From Bacteroidales bacterium (lineage in GTDB: Bacteria > Bacteroidota > Bacteroidia > Bacteroidales > UBA10428): DNA of 64,000 nt. Both the position numbers and the translations under genes were made by a program. The notes beneath the pieces were generated by a model. That model did no database searches. It had not been told where the DNA came from and saw only the letters and a program-made list of their open reading frames with translations. How positions within the stretch are numbered: position 1 is the stretch's first letter; the number at the start of each line of letters is the position of its first letter. Shown here piece by piece: positions 56,585-64,000 of this stretch. The DNA lies in contig JAFGOZ010000699.1 in assembly GCA_016926235.1 (NCBI GenBank), positions 152,332-216,331 of the forward strand, written 5' to 3'.

Positions 56585-57244
56585 ATGGAAGACATATTAA
56601 ACCAGATTGCACACTGTGTAGAATTCGGGAAAGTGGACAAAAATGCTCCTTACCCTCCTGATATGAAGGGTATGGACGGGGCAGATGAGCTTACAAAGCA
56701 AGCCCTGGAACAGGGGATAAAAGCCGACAGGATACTTAAAGAAGCACTCGTTATCGGGATGGATCGTATCGGTCAGAAATTTTCTGAAAAGAAAGTATTT
56801 ATTCCCCAGATGCTTATGTCAGCAAAAGCAATGAATGCAGCTGTTGAACACCTGAAACCTTTTTTTCAGAGTGGCGAAATTGAGCGTAAAGGTAAATTTA
56901 TCCTTGCTACAGTAAAAGGCGATTTGCATGATATTGGGAAAAACCTCGTAAAAATGGCTATTGAGGGTTCCGGTTGGGAAGTAATTGACCTGGGTACAGA
57001 TGTTAACTCTGACAAGATTATCGATGCGCTGGATAAAAATCCTTCTGCTAAAGTCGGATTATCTGCTCTGCTTACCACCACTATGCAGAACATGAAAGAT
57101 ATTGTACAAAATGTTAAATCAAAATTTCCCAAGAACGAAATACTTATTGGCGGGGCTCCTGTAAATGATGAGTTTTGTAAGCAAATCGGGGCTGATTATT
57201 ATTCCCCTGACCCGCAAGGTGCTGTAGCATATCTTAACAGATAA
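56585..57244 (+). CDS. Methyltransferase cognate corrinoid protein
   Basis: The protein has 219 residues. An N-terminal helical cap domain (B12-binding_2; about 5-90) precedes a Rossmann-type B12-binding domain. The base-off/His-on motif is intact: D113-L-H115-D-I-G118 (KGDLHDIGKN), with the SALLTTTM and IGGAPVNDEF loops. H115 is the lower cobalt ligand. It should carry the methyl group as methylcobalamin between a URO-D methyltransferase and homocysteine. The next gene begins 6 bases later, so they are translated together. Confidence 0.94.
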   Translation: MEDILNQIAHCVEFGKVDKNAPYPPDMKGMDGADELTKQALEQGIKADRILKEALVIGMDRIGQKFSEKKVFIPQMLMSAKAMNAAVEHLKPFFQSGEIERKGKFILATVKGDLHDIGKNLVKMAIEGSGWEVIDLGTDVNSDKIIDALDKNPSAKVGLSALLTTTMQNMKDIVQNVKSKFPKNEILIGGAPVNDEFCKQIGADYYSPDPQGAVAYLNR

Positions 57245-57249
57245 GTGTT

Positions 57250-58875
57250 ATGAGTATTATGGGTAAAGAACTTATTAAAAAGGTTTTCAACCTTGAAAAA
57301 ACGGAACGGGTACCATGGGTACCTTTCGTGGGATGTCATGGAGCTAAATTATTAGACATTTCAGCACAGGAATACCTCAAATCTTCAGAACATATAATTA
57401 ACGGTATTGACAAAGCCATCGAGTTGTATGATCCCGATGGAATACCTGTCATGTTCGATTTGCAAATAGAAGCTGAAGCACTTGGTTGTGACCTTGTATG
57501 GTCTGACCATAATCCACCTGCAGTTGTATCCCATATACTTTTGGGAGATACAAAATTATCTTCACTCAAAATCCCGACAAAAACTCAGGGAAGAATTCCG
57601 GTCTTACTGGAAGCAACACTAGCCTTACGTGCAAAACATCCGGATATTGCATTGTATGGTTTAATAACCGGCCCCTTCACATTGGCATTACATTTATTGG
57701 GTACCGATGTATTTATGAAAATGATGGAAGCACCGGATGAAGTTATTCAATTACTAGAATTTACACGAGAGGTTGCAGAAACTATGGCAGGTTACTTAAT
57801 CGATGCCGGCTGTGATGTTATTGCGGTAGTAGATCCCATGACATCGCAGATTGACCCAGCTTCCTTTGATTTATATGTTACTCAACCCGCAACAGAAATC
57901 TTTCAATATATTCGTGAACGAGGTGCATTGAGTTCTTTTTTTGTATGCGGCCACGCTCAGCAAAATATTGAGGCAATGTGTGCCTGCAAACCAGATAATA
58001 TTTCGATTGACGAAAATATTCCTTTAGACTTTGTACGAAACATTGCTCTTGAAAATAATATAAGCTTTGGCGGGAATATGAAGCTTACTGTAGTCCTGCT
58101 CATGGGAAGTCCTGATGATGTGCAGCATCATGCTTTAGAATGTCTCGAAGCCGGAGGAAGAGAAGGTTTTATCCTTGCCCCGGGCTGTGATCTTCCTCTT
58201 GATACGCCTGTTGAAAATATACAGGCAGTAACACAACTTGTACGAGATGAATACCTTCAAGAAGTAGTACGTACCAAAGAAAGATCGGATATGGATATTG
58301 CCCTGCTAAACATGAAAGATTACGGCATATCCAACAAAGTTATTGTTGACATTATAACACTTGACTCAGAATCATGTGCACCCTGTCAATATATGGTGGA
58401 AGCTGTAAAACGTGTAGCTCCGCATTTTGAAGGCATTGTAGAATGGCGTGAACATCCCATTAAAAAGCTGGAAGCTGTATCATTCATGAATTCTCTAATG
58501 GTAAAGAATATTCCTACAATCTGCATAGATGGAAAAATTGCATTCGTTTCACAAATACCTCAAAAACACGAATTAATTGCTGCTATCCAAAAACGCATTA
58601 ATGAAAAACTTAAGATGATAATATCATCCCGTAATGCAGAAATACTAATCCTCGGAAGAACCCAGGAAGAATGTATTCCTGTGAGGGAAAATGTGAGTAT
58701 TGCCTTGCGTGAAACCGGCACTTCACTTCAAGTACATATTTCAACTGACGAGAGTACACGTCTATCATATGGAATTACAACAACCCCATCGGTCATTATT
58801 ATTGATCATAAATTAAAATCACAAGGTGAAGTACCCAAGGTGGAAATTATTCGGGAGTGGCTGAAGGATTTGTAA
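57250..58875 (+). CDS. URO-D methyltransferase fused to two thioredoxin-like domains
   Basis: The protein has 541 residues. Residues 1 to about 340 form a URO-D barrel (MtaA/MtbA/CmuA relative). C233 (FVCGHAQQ) and C313 (ILAPGCDLP) occupy the second and third zinc positions, but the usual His at 231 is Phe; H235 could substitute. A first thioredoxin-like domain (about 365-455) has C376-A-P-C379 and a cis-Pro loop (NIPTICI). A second (about 457-541) has one cysteine (EECIPV) and TTPSVII. The fusion suggests redox control or electron delivery to the corrinoid. It directly follows the corrinoid gene. Confidence 0.88.
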   Translation: MSIMGKELIKKVFNLEKTERVPWVPFVGCHGAKLLDISAQEYLKSSEHIINGIDKAIELYDPDGIPVMFDLQIEAEALGCDLVWSDHNPPAVVSHILLGDTKLSSLKIPTKTQGRIPVLLEATLALRAKHPDIALYGLITGPFTLALHLLGTDVFMKMMEAPDEVIQLLEFTREVAETMAGYLIDAGCDVIAVVDPMTSQIDPASFDLYVTQPATEIFQYIRERGALSSFFVCGHAQQNIEAMCACKPDNISIDENIPLDFVRNIALENNISFGGNMKLTVVLLMGSPDDVQHHALECLEAGGREGFILAPGCDLPLDTPVENIQAVTQLVRDEYLQEVVRTKERSDMDIALLNMKDYGISNKVIVDIITLDSESCAPCQYMVEAVKRVAPHFEGIVEWREHPIKKLEAVSFMNSLMVKNIPTICIDGKIAFVSQIPQKHELIAAIQKRINEKLKMIISSRNAEILILGRTQEECIPVRENVSIALRETGTSLQVHISTDESTRLSYGITTTPSVIIIDHKLKSQGEVPKVEIIREWLKDL

Positions 58876-59158
58876 TAATGTAGAATGAATAATTGATAAT
58901 TAATAATGATCGTGGAATTGGATTGGTAAAATAATTTGATCCTCCATGAGGCAATTGTTTTATCAATAAAAATCTTAGAAATACTTAACTCTCCATCAAA
59001 TAATTACGTTATCGAAAATTTCTGTAACTCTAAGTACTTCTAACTTTAAATACTTCCAACTTTAAGTACTTGCAACTCTTCCTGATTTCTGACTCCTTAC
59101 TCCTGCATTCTATAAATATTTTTAGTAACTTTCGAAGCTTGAACCTTAAAAATAAACT
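58876..59158. other. Intergenic gap with short tandem repeats
   Basis: No ORF. Three and a half imperfect copies of a 16-17-base unit (TAACTTTAAGTACTTC and variants) lie at about 59025-59085. The homocysteine methyltransferase gene probably has its own promoter near 59120-59140 (TAACTTTC resembles a weak -7 box). Confidence 0.5.
59025..59085. repeat. Imperfect tandem repeat, 16-17-base period
   Basis: Units TAACTCTAAGTACTTC, TAACTTTAAATACTTCC and AACTTTAAGTACTTGC follow one another, then a partial copy. Function unknown. Confidence 0.6.
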
Positions 59159-60046
59159 ATGACAACTATTGCTGAAAAAATACGGGAAGGAAAAGTACTT
59201 GTTTCTGATGGTGCATGGGGAACTTTCTTACAGGAAAAAGGCATGCAGGCAGGAGAATGTCCCGAATTGTGGAATATTGAACATCCGGACGATGTATATG
59301 ATATCGCCAAAAGCTATATCAAGGCCGGTGCTAATATGATTGAAACCAACAGCTTTGGTGGAAGCCGGTATAAACTTGCCATGTTTGGACTTGAAAATAA
59401 GGTATATGAACTAAATAAAGCTGCAGCCGAACTCTCGCGCAAGGCAGCAGGTAAAGAAAAGCATGTACTTGGATCGGTTGGACCTACCGGGAAAATGCTG
59501 ATGATGGGAGATGTGACGGAAGATGAATTATATGAGGCATTTAAAGAACAATGTATGGCACTTGAAGAAGGAGGTGCTGACGCCATTGTAATTGAAACCA
59601 TGAGCGACCTTGAAGAAGCAAAGATAGCTGTAAAAGCAGCCAAAGAAAATACAAAATGTGAGGTAATATGTACCATGACCTTTGAAAGATCCGGTGATCA
59701 GGCTTATCATTCGATGATGGGTGTAGCTCCTGCTCAAATGGTACATGAAATCATTAATGCAGGAGCAGACATTATTGGTGCCAACTGCGGAAACGGCATC
59801 GAAGGCATGATTGATATAACCAAAGAAATACGGTCTGTAGATGCATTGATCCCAATACTTATCCATGCCAATGCCGGTCTTCCTGTATTAAAGGATGGAC
59901 ATACTGTATTCCCCGAAAGTCCTGATCAAATGGCCGGTTTTGTGAAGCAACTGGTTCTGGCAGGGGCAAATGTAATAGGAGGATGTTGCGGAACCACACC
60001 ACAGCATATAACAAAAATTGCCGAAGCAGTAAAATCAATAAAATGA
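59159..60046 (+). CDS. Homocysteine S-methyltransferase (free-standing MetH N-terminal module)
   Basis: The protein has 295 residues and one domain, the homocysteine-binding barrel of MetH/BHMT. All three zinc ligands are present: C210 in IGANCGNG and C276/C277 in GGCCGTTP. It moves a methyl group from a methylated donor, here probably the corrinoid protein at 56585, to homocysteine to give methionine. No folate-binding, B12-binding or activation domain is fused. The last two lie in separate neighbouring genes. The CobW-like gene follows after 4 bases. Confidence 0.9.
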   Translation: MTTIAEKIREGKVLVSDGAWGTFLQEKGMQAGECPELWNIEHPDDVYDIAKSYIKAGANMIETNSFGGSRYKLAMFGLENKVYELNKAAAELSRKAAGKEKHVLGSVGPTGKMLMMGDVTEDELYEAFKEQCMALEEGGADAIVIETMSDLEEAKIAVKAAKENTKCEVICTMTFERSGDQAYHSMMGVAPAQMVHEIINAGADIIGANCGNGIEGMIDITKEIRSVDALIPILIHANAGLPVLKDGHTVFPESPDQMAGFVKQLVLAGANVIGGCCGTTPQHITKIAEAVKSIK

Positions 60047-60050
60047 GCCA

Positions 60051-60974
60051 TTGAAAAAGACAGCGGCATACCTTATAACAGGTTTCCTGGGAAGCGGTAA
60101 AACCACTTTTTTAAAGCAGGTAATTGATTCTGTACCCAAAGATGTACGAATTGCCATTATTCAAAATGAATTTGCACCTGCAAATATTGACGGAAACGAA
60201 CTTCGGCGAACAAGTACCAGACACTTTGAAATTCTTGAAATAAATAATGGTTCTGTATTCTGCGTATGTCTGCTCTCCGGTTTTATAACCTCGTTGAAGG
60301 ATTTTGTAGTAAAATACCAGCCGGACATCCTGCTCCTGGAAGCCAGCGGACTGGCTGATCCGGTTGCAGTTGGAGAAATTTTTCATTCTCCGGTTTTAAC
60401 AAATAAAGTATATCTGGCCGGTTCTATATGCATTATCGATGCAGTAAACTTCCTGAAACAGCACAAACTCATACAACGCATACAGCATCAGGTAAAGATT
60501 GCTGATACTATACTTATCAATAAAACTGATTTAAACCCTCATCCGGACAAAACAATAAATAAGGTAAAAAAAATAAATCCATTCGCCAAAATAACTCCCA
60601 CCTTATTTTGTAAAGTTTCAATAAAAGAGCTGTTTGATGCTTTAGGTCCTGAAAAATCTTCTCAAAATCTAGAGAATAAAGCCACCTCTCCGGCAGTAGG
60701 CCGTCCGGATATTAATTCTGCGGTTTTTCGTTCTACGCGGCCATTGAACCACATATTCGCAGAAACGTTTTTAAAGGAACTATCCGGCATTTCTTATCGT
60801 GTTAAAGGCTATTTGCAACTAGACAATGAAAAAAATCTGGCTGTACAAGCAGTATTTAAAGATTTTGAAATGAAGGAAGTAACAAATCCTCTCAAACAAA
60901 CAGAACTTATTGCGATGGGGTATGATGTGGATGTGAAGAAATTAAAAGAATTGTATGACAAATACAGGAAATAA
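60051..60974 (+). CDS. CobW-family G3E GTPase (metal or cobalamin chaperone)
   Basis: The protein has 307 residues and starts at TTG (60051), since the only nearby ATG gives a four-codon reading. The P-loop is GFLGSGKTT (11-19) and the guanine-specificity motif NKTD is at 157-160. The metal-binding CxCC motif of CobW/ZNG1 proteins is reduced to C71-V-C73-L. It may load cobalt or zinc into, or help exchange cobalamin in, the methyltransferases encoded here. Overlaps the next gene by one base (TAATG). Confidence 0.85.
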   Translation: MKKTAAYLITGFLGSGKTTFLKQVIDSVPKDVRIAIIQNEFAPANIDGNELRRTSTRHFEILEINNGSVFCVCLLSGFITSLKDFVVKYQPDILLLEASGLADPVAVGEIFHSPVLTNKVYLAGSICIIDAVNFLKQHKLIQRIQHQVKIADTILINKTDLNPHPDKTINKVKKINPFAKITPTLFCKVSIKELFDALGPEKSSQNLENKATSPAVGRPDINSAVFRSTRPLNHIFAETFLKELSGISYRVKGYLQLDNEKNLAVQAVFKDFEMKEVTNPLKQTELIAMGYDVDVKKLKELYDKYRK

Positions 60975-61672
60975 TGCAGGCTAACAGTGACATATTATTG
61001 GAAATCAACATTCAGGATATTCCTATAAAAAAGGAGAATATCGAAAGACTATTGGGTTATGATGAATCAGATCAGGAACCTATGGTGTCTGAAATAATTG
61101 AAAAATATCTTGAGAAGCTGCCTGAAATGATTGATCCAATGGCCGGGTATGTAATAAAACACATAACGGACATTAACCCAAAAATGGGTATCCTTGAAGT
61201 AGAAGGTAAAACATTTACTATTAAACGAATCATTGCATCCCAATTAAAAGGTGCAGACCACATTGCTGCGTTCATCTGCACCATTGGTAACAATCTGGAG
61301 AAACAATCCCGCGAACTGATGGACAGAGGTGAGGCGCTGGAAGGTTATATACTGGATTTAATAGGTTCGGAAGCTGCCGAAGGTATTGCCGGATATTTGC
61401 ATAAAAATGTAGAACAGTTGAGTTTGTTTAACCGCCTACAAGTAACAAACCGTTTCAGTCCAGGCTATTGCGGCTGGGATGTAAAAGAACAAACCTTGTT
61501 ATTTGATCTGTTTGAAAATCCATGTTGCGGAATCACGCTCAATTCGTCATCTTTAATGAATCCTATAAAATCAGTAAGCGGGATTATAGGAATTGGCCCA
61601 TCTGTTAAATTTGCCCCTTATAGTTGCTCTAAATGCGATGATGAGCATTGTATTTACAGGAACAGGAAATAA
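60974..61672 (+). CDS. MetH-type corrinoid reactivation protein
   Basis: The protein has 232 residues and resembles the C-terminal activation domain of cobalamin-dependent methionine synthase. The SAM-contact motif R160-F-S-P-G-Y (RFSPGYCGWD) is kept, as is LMNPIKSVSGIIGIGPSVKF. A C-terminal cysteine group (C218, C221, C226 in CSKCDDEHC), not present in MetH, may bind a metal or iron-sulfur cluster. MetH uses this domain with a flavodoxin and SAM to re-methylate oxidised Co(II). It is translationally coupled to the CobW-like gene. Confidence 0.87.
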   Translation: MQANSDILLEINIQDIPIKKENIERLLGYDESDQEPMVSEIIEKYLEKLPEMIDPMAGYVIKHITDINPKMGILEVEGKTFTIKRIIASQLKGADHIAAFICTIGNNLEKQSRELMDRGEALEGYILDLIGSEAAEGIAGYLHKNVEQLSLFNRLQVTNRFSPGYCGWDVKEQTLLFDLFENPCCGITLNSSSLMNPIKSVSGIIGIGPSVKFAPYSCSKCDDEHCIYRNRK

Positions 61673-61745
61673 AACCAAACTTTGATAAATAGTTAATCTA
61701 CAAATAATAAAATCCTTACTTAGTAATACTTTAAAAATAAAAGCG

Positions 61746-61753
61746 TACCTTTG
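61746..61753 (+). promoter_or_regulatory. -7 promoter box TACCTTTG for the RRM gene cluster
   Basis: TACCTTTG fits TAnnTTTG and is 109 bases before the RRM ATG, giving a leader of about 100 bases. Long leaders are usual in cold-regulated genes. Confidence 0.5.
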
Positions 61754-61861
61754 CCAAAATTTGATTTGAAATATGCGCATTTATTTACTAATTGACCTTC
61801 ATTTATTAGTTTATCACTGCACTTTTTTTAAATCCCTTTTATAATTTAATTTTTTTAATCA

Positions 61862-62125
61862 ATGAACATTTTTGTAGGAAACCTTGATTACAAGGTAAAT
61901 GAAAATGACCTGGAAGGTCTTTTCGAAGAGTATGGAACAGTAGTTTCATCTAAAATTATCACTGATAAACTCAGTGGCAGAAGTAAAGGTTTTGGTTTTA
62001 TCGTTATGGAAGATGATGCTGAAGCAAAACAGGCTATTAAAGATTTAAACGGAGCCATGCTAAAAAACAGGGAACTTGTTGTAAATGAAGCAAGGCCAAG
62101 AGAAGAACGTAATAACAGATATTAA
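61862..62125 (+). CDS. RRM-domain RNA-binding protein
   Basis: The protein has 87 residues and is a single RNA-recognition motif: RNP-2 MNIFVGNLDY at the start and RNP-1 KGFGFIVM at about 42-49. Small RRM proteins act as RNA chaperones in cyanobacteria and Bacteroidota. The cspA-like gene follows after 11 bases. Confidence 0.92.
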   Translation: MNIFVGNLDYKVNENDLEGLFEEYGTVVSSKIITDKLSGRSKGFGFIVMEDDAEAKQAIKDLNGAMLKNRELVVNEARPREERNNRY

Positions 62126-62136
62126 ACGTAAAGATT

Positions 62137-62328
62137 ATGCCACAAGGTAAAGTAAAATGGTACAATGAAACCAAAGGATTTGGTTTTATTGAATCGGAAA
62201 CCGGAGAAGATATTTTTGTCCATAGAAGTGGATTAGCAAACCCGTATGTTGGACTGCAGGCCGACCAACAAGTAGAATTTGAGATAAAACAAGGTGAAAA
62301 AGGTCTTATGGCTGTTGGAGTTAAATAA
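62137..62328 (+). CDS. Cold-shock protein (CspA family)
   Basis: The protein has 63 residues, a complete cold-shock domain: GKVKWYNETKGFGFIES with RNP-1, and DIFVHRSGL with RNP-2. It binds single-stranded RNA and melts structures. It lies between the RRM gene and the sigma-factor gene in one co-directional cluster. Confidence 0.93.
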   Translation: MPQGKVKWYNETKGFGFIESETGEDIFVHRSGLANPYVGLQADQQVEFEIKQGEKGLMAVGVK

Positions 62329-62357
62329 TCATATTTGCATCACTTTAAATATAAAAG

Positions 62358-63224
62358 ATGCGGCAGCTAAAGATAACGAAACAGATAACCCAACGAACGG
62401 ATGAATCGATAAACAGATACTTTCAGGAGATCAATAAGTACGAGATGATCTCATTAGAAGAAGAGATTGAACTCTCTGTTAAAATTAGAAAGGGTGATGA
62501 TGCTGCCTTAGAAAGGCTTGTACTTGCTAATCTGCGTTTTGTAATCTCAGTAGCCAAACAATATCAAAATCAGGGACTCTCGTTCCCTGATTTGATAAAT
62601 GAAGGAAATGTAGGTTTAGTAAAAGCAGCCAAAAAATTTGATGAAACACGTGGTTTTAAATTCATCTCATATGCTGTATGGTGGATAAGACAATCCATCA
62701 TTCAGGCAATATCTGAACAAACAAGGGTGGTACGTTTACCCCTTAACAGGATTACAACTATTAATAAGATTAATAAAGCGATCCCCTATCTTGAACAAAA
62801 TTACCAGCGGGAACCAACAAATGATGAAATTGCTGACTATCTGGATATAAGCATTGAAGAGGTAACTGCTGCAAAAGATATTAATAAACGACAATTTTCA
62901 TTTGATATGCCCATATCAACGGAGGGAAATAATGAAATTACATTGTATGACTTTGTTCAAACTGAAAATATGCCCTCGCCAGATACTCAGCTTGTAAAAG
63001 AATCAACATCTATAAATATTGACAGGGCTTTAACCAAGTTGTCAAGAAGAGAAGCCACAATACTTATAATGACTTATGGATTGAATGGAACACCTGTACA
63101 TTCATTGCACGATATTGCAGTGAAATATGATATGTCATCGGAAAGAATACGTCAAATAAGATCACGAGGGCTTTCAAAACTCAAATCATTAATTGGAAAC
63201 AAGTATGAGTTTTTAGAATTCTGA
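62358..63224 (+). CDS. Sigma-70-family factor, divergent RpoD paralog
   Basis: The protein has 288 residues with regions 1.2 (short), 2 (LRFVISVAKQYQNQGLSFPD, FDETRGFKFISYAVWWIRQS), 3 and 4 (SSERIRQIRSRGLSKLKSL). Region 2 is nearly identical to the Bacteroidota primary sigma factor, whereas region 4 and the linker have clearly diverged. It is more likely a group-2 paralog than the main RpoD. It may direct transcription of cold or stress genes; its neighbours are cold-shock proteins. Confidence 0.88.
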   Translation: MRQLKITKQITQRTDESINRYFQEINKYEMISLEEEIELSVKIRKGDDAALERLVLANLRFVISVAKQYQNQGLSFPDLINEGNVGLVKAAKKFDETRGFKFISYAVWWIRQSIIQAISEQTRVVRLPLNRITTINKINKAIPYLEQNYQREPTNDEIADYLDISIEEVTAAKDINKRQFSFDMPISTEGNNEITLYDFVQTENMPSPDTQLVKESTSINIDRALTKLSRREATILIMTYGLNGTPVHSLHDIAVKYDMSSERIRQIRSRGLSKLKSLIGNKYEFLEF

Positions 63225-63273
63225 AACGACAGCTAAATTTAAAGCTAAACTAAATATTAAAACTTAAAGAAAT

Positions 63274-63717
63274 ATGGGTAGATCGCAGGAGACATATAAC
63301 AAAAAAGAAGTAAGGACTAAAAAAGAAAAAAAGAGAAAAGACAAGGAAATGAAGCGCCAGGCAAAAAAAGAGACAGGGAAAAACAGCATGGATAATATGA
63401 TTGCCTACGTAGATGAGAATGGAATGATTACCTCCACTCCACCGGAACTGAAAAAAAACGAAATAAAAGCAGAAGATATTGAGATTAGTACTGCCAAAAA
63501 AACCAAAGGGAAACCTGATCCCATCAGAAAGGGCACACTTACATTTTTTAATGAATCAAAAGGATTCGGATTTATAAAAGACTCTGAAACCAGGGAAAGC
63601 ATTTTTGTACATGTTAATAATATTCTCGAAGAAGTAAAAGAAGGTAATTTGCTGGAATTTGAAATAGAAAAAGGAAAAAAAGGGCTAACAGCGGTAAATG
63701 TTAAGCGAAGCAAGTAA
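63274..63717 (+). CDS. Cold-shock-domain protein with charged N-terminal extension
   Basis: The protein has 147 residues. A lysine/glutamate-rich N-terminus (about 1-35) and a linker precede a cold-shock domain (about 85-147; GTLTFFNESKGFGFIKDSET, SIFVHVNNI). It is probably an RNA chaperone; the basic extension may bind ribosomes or RNA. It follows the sigma-factor gene by 49 bases. Confidence 0.88.
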   Translation: MGRSQETYNKKEVRTKKEKKRKDKEMKRQAKKETGKNSMDNMIAYVDENGMITSTPPELKKNEIKAEDIEISTAKKTKGKPDPIRKGTLTFFNESKGFGFIKDSETRESIFVHVNNILEEVKEGNLLEFEIEKGKKGLTAVNVKRSK

Positions 63718-63912
63718 TTTGATTTTCCAATATTTATTATTTTAAAAGAAAAAATCTCTCAAATACTTTTCATCTCAAAAGACTAATGAGATATGTTACC
63801 CCAACATTCATTAGTATATTATTGTTGGATTTAAAAACCTATATACAATGGAGAACACAATTTCTGATTATTTCTTCTGAATATATGGGTGAAAAAAGTA
63901 ACCCAAATGAAT

Positions 63913-64000
63913 GAGGGGCTGTCTAAAAAGTATTAGGCAGCCTTTTTTTGTTGAAAAAAGGTTACAAATCAAGGATATGTAACCTTTTATGTCACGTCAA
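63913..64000 (+). mobile_element. Possible left end of an insertion sequence, cut by the window edge
   Basis: GAGGGGCTGTCTAAAAAG resembles IS terminal repeats. A second perfect stem (63956-63965 / 63979-63988) lies directly before an ATG at 63989 that starts MSRQ and runs out of the window. A hairpin before the transposase start is common in IS elements. The transposase itself is not visible. Confidence 0.4.
63917..63949 (+). terminator. Hairpin with T-run, possibly part of an IS end
   Basis: GGCTG (63917-63921) pairs with CAGCC (63938-63942), followed by seven T. It includes CTGTCTAAAAAG, the kind of sequence found at ends of IS1182/IS4-like elements. Confidence 0.55.

Noticed and set aside
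26894..58875. The URO-D proteins as uroporphyrinogen decarboxylase (HemE)
   Set aside because: HemE N-terminal substrate-binding signatures are not seen, and the proteins sit with glycan and corrinoid genes. At least two have the MtaA/MtbA zinc motif.
56585..61672. The corrinoid cluster as a decayed metH broken into pieces
   Set aside because: Each part is a complete, separately started protein with intact catalytic residues, in an order unlike MetH, and the URO-D gene is inserted.

Overview
The window is AT-rich chromosomal DNA from a member of the Bacteroidota, probably a polysaccharide-degrading Bacteroidales/Marinilabiliales-type organism. The evidence is a SusC/SusD pair, TonB and DUF2807 proteins, Bacteroidota-type promoters (TAnnTTTG), few Shine-Dalgarno sites, and housekeeping genes of Bacteroidota type (long-tailed S16, RF2 with the +1 frameshift).

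Layout. 1-23.5 kb is a mainly housekeeping core: the 5' end of efp (cut by the window edge), a secreted nitroreductase, a CheY-like receiver, rpsP-rimM, a DUF2807 lipoprotein, a TonB, tRNA-Ala(GGC), fumC, an ArsC/Spx-like protein, frameshifted prfB, a SpoIIE-type phosphatase, recX-prmC, ribD, a TPR-caspase gene followed by a propeller/SpoIIE sensor, lpxK-sppA, folK, a GroES-like protein and three small envelope proteins. 23.6-24.4 kb holds a TonB-like protein.

24.4-56.4 kb is a large polysaccharide-utilisation region. On the plus strand are GH31, a URO-D-like protein, a sodium:solute symporter and an esterase. A long minus-strand group, read from SusC, is SusC, SusD, an alpha-glucuronidase-like (GH67-N-like) enzyme, two URO-D-family proteins, an ExuT-like MFS transporter, GH95, a CE8 pectinesterase and a GH2 with a malectin domain. 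Divergent from SusC runs an aldolase, a second symporter, a sialate-O-acetylesterase-like SGNH protein and a DUF5703 glycosidase. The divergent promoter region carries a perfect LacI-family-type operator palindrome and a second copy overlapping a promoter.

56.5-61.7 kb is the most striking part: a corrinoid protein, a URO-D methyltransferase fused to two thioredoxin-like domains, a homocysteine methyltransferase (MetH N-terminal module), a CobW GTPase and a MetH-type reactivation protein. This is a methionine-synthase-like machine in separate pieces, without a folate domain and with URO-D proteins in its place. Two of the URO-D proteins inside the polysaccharide locus keep the His-X-Cys...Cys zinc motif of MtaA/MtbA-type methyltransferases. 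My working hypothesis is that the locus degrades an acidic, methylated, acetylated plant or algal glycan (pectin-like or 4-O-methyl-glucuronate-containing) and passes the methyl groups through a corrinoid to homocysteine. This is inference from domains and neighbourhood.

61.8-63.7 kb holds an RRM protein, a cold-shock protein, a divergent sigma-70 and a second cold-shock-domain protein. The last ~90 bases look like the left end of an insertion sequence. Short REP-like hairpins with a shared TAAA/TTAA loop are scattered between the polysaccharide genes.
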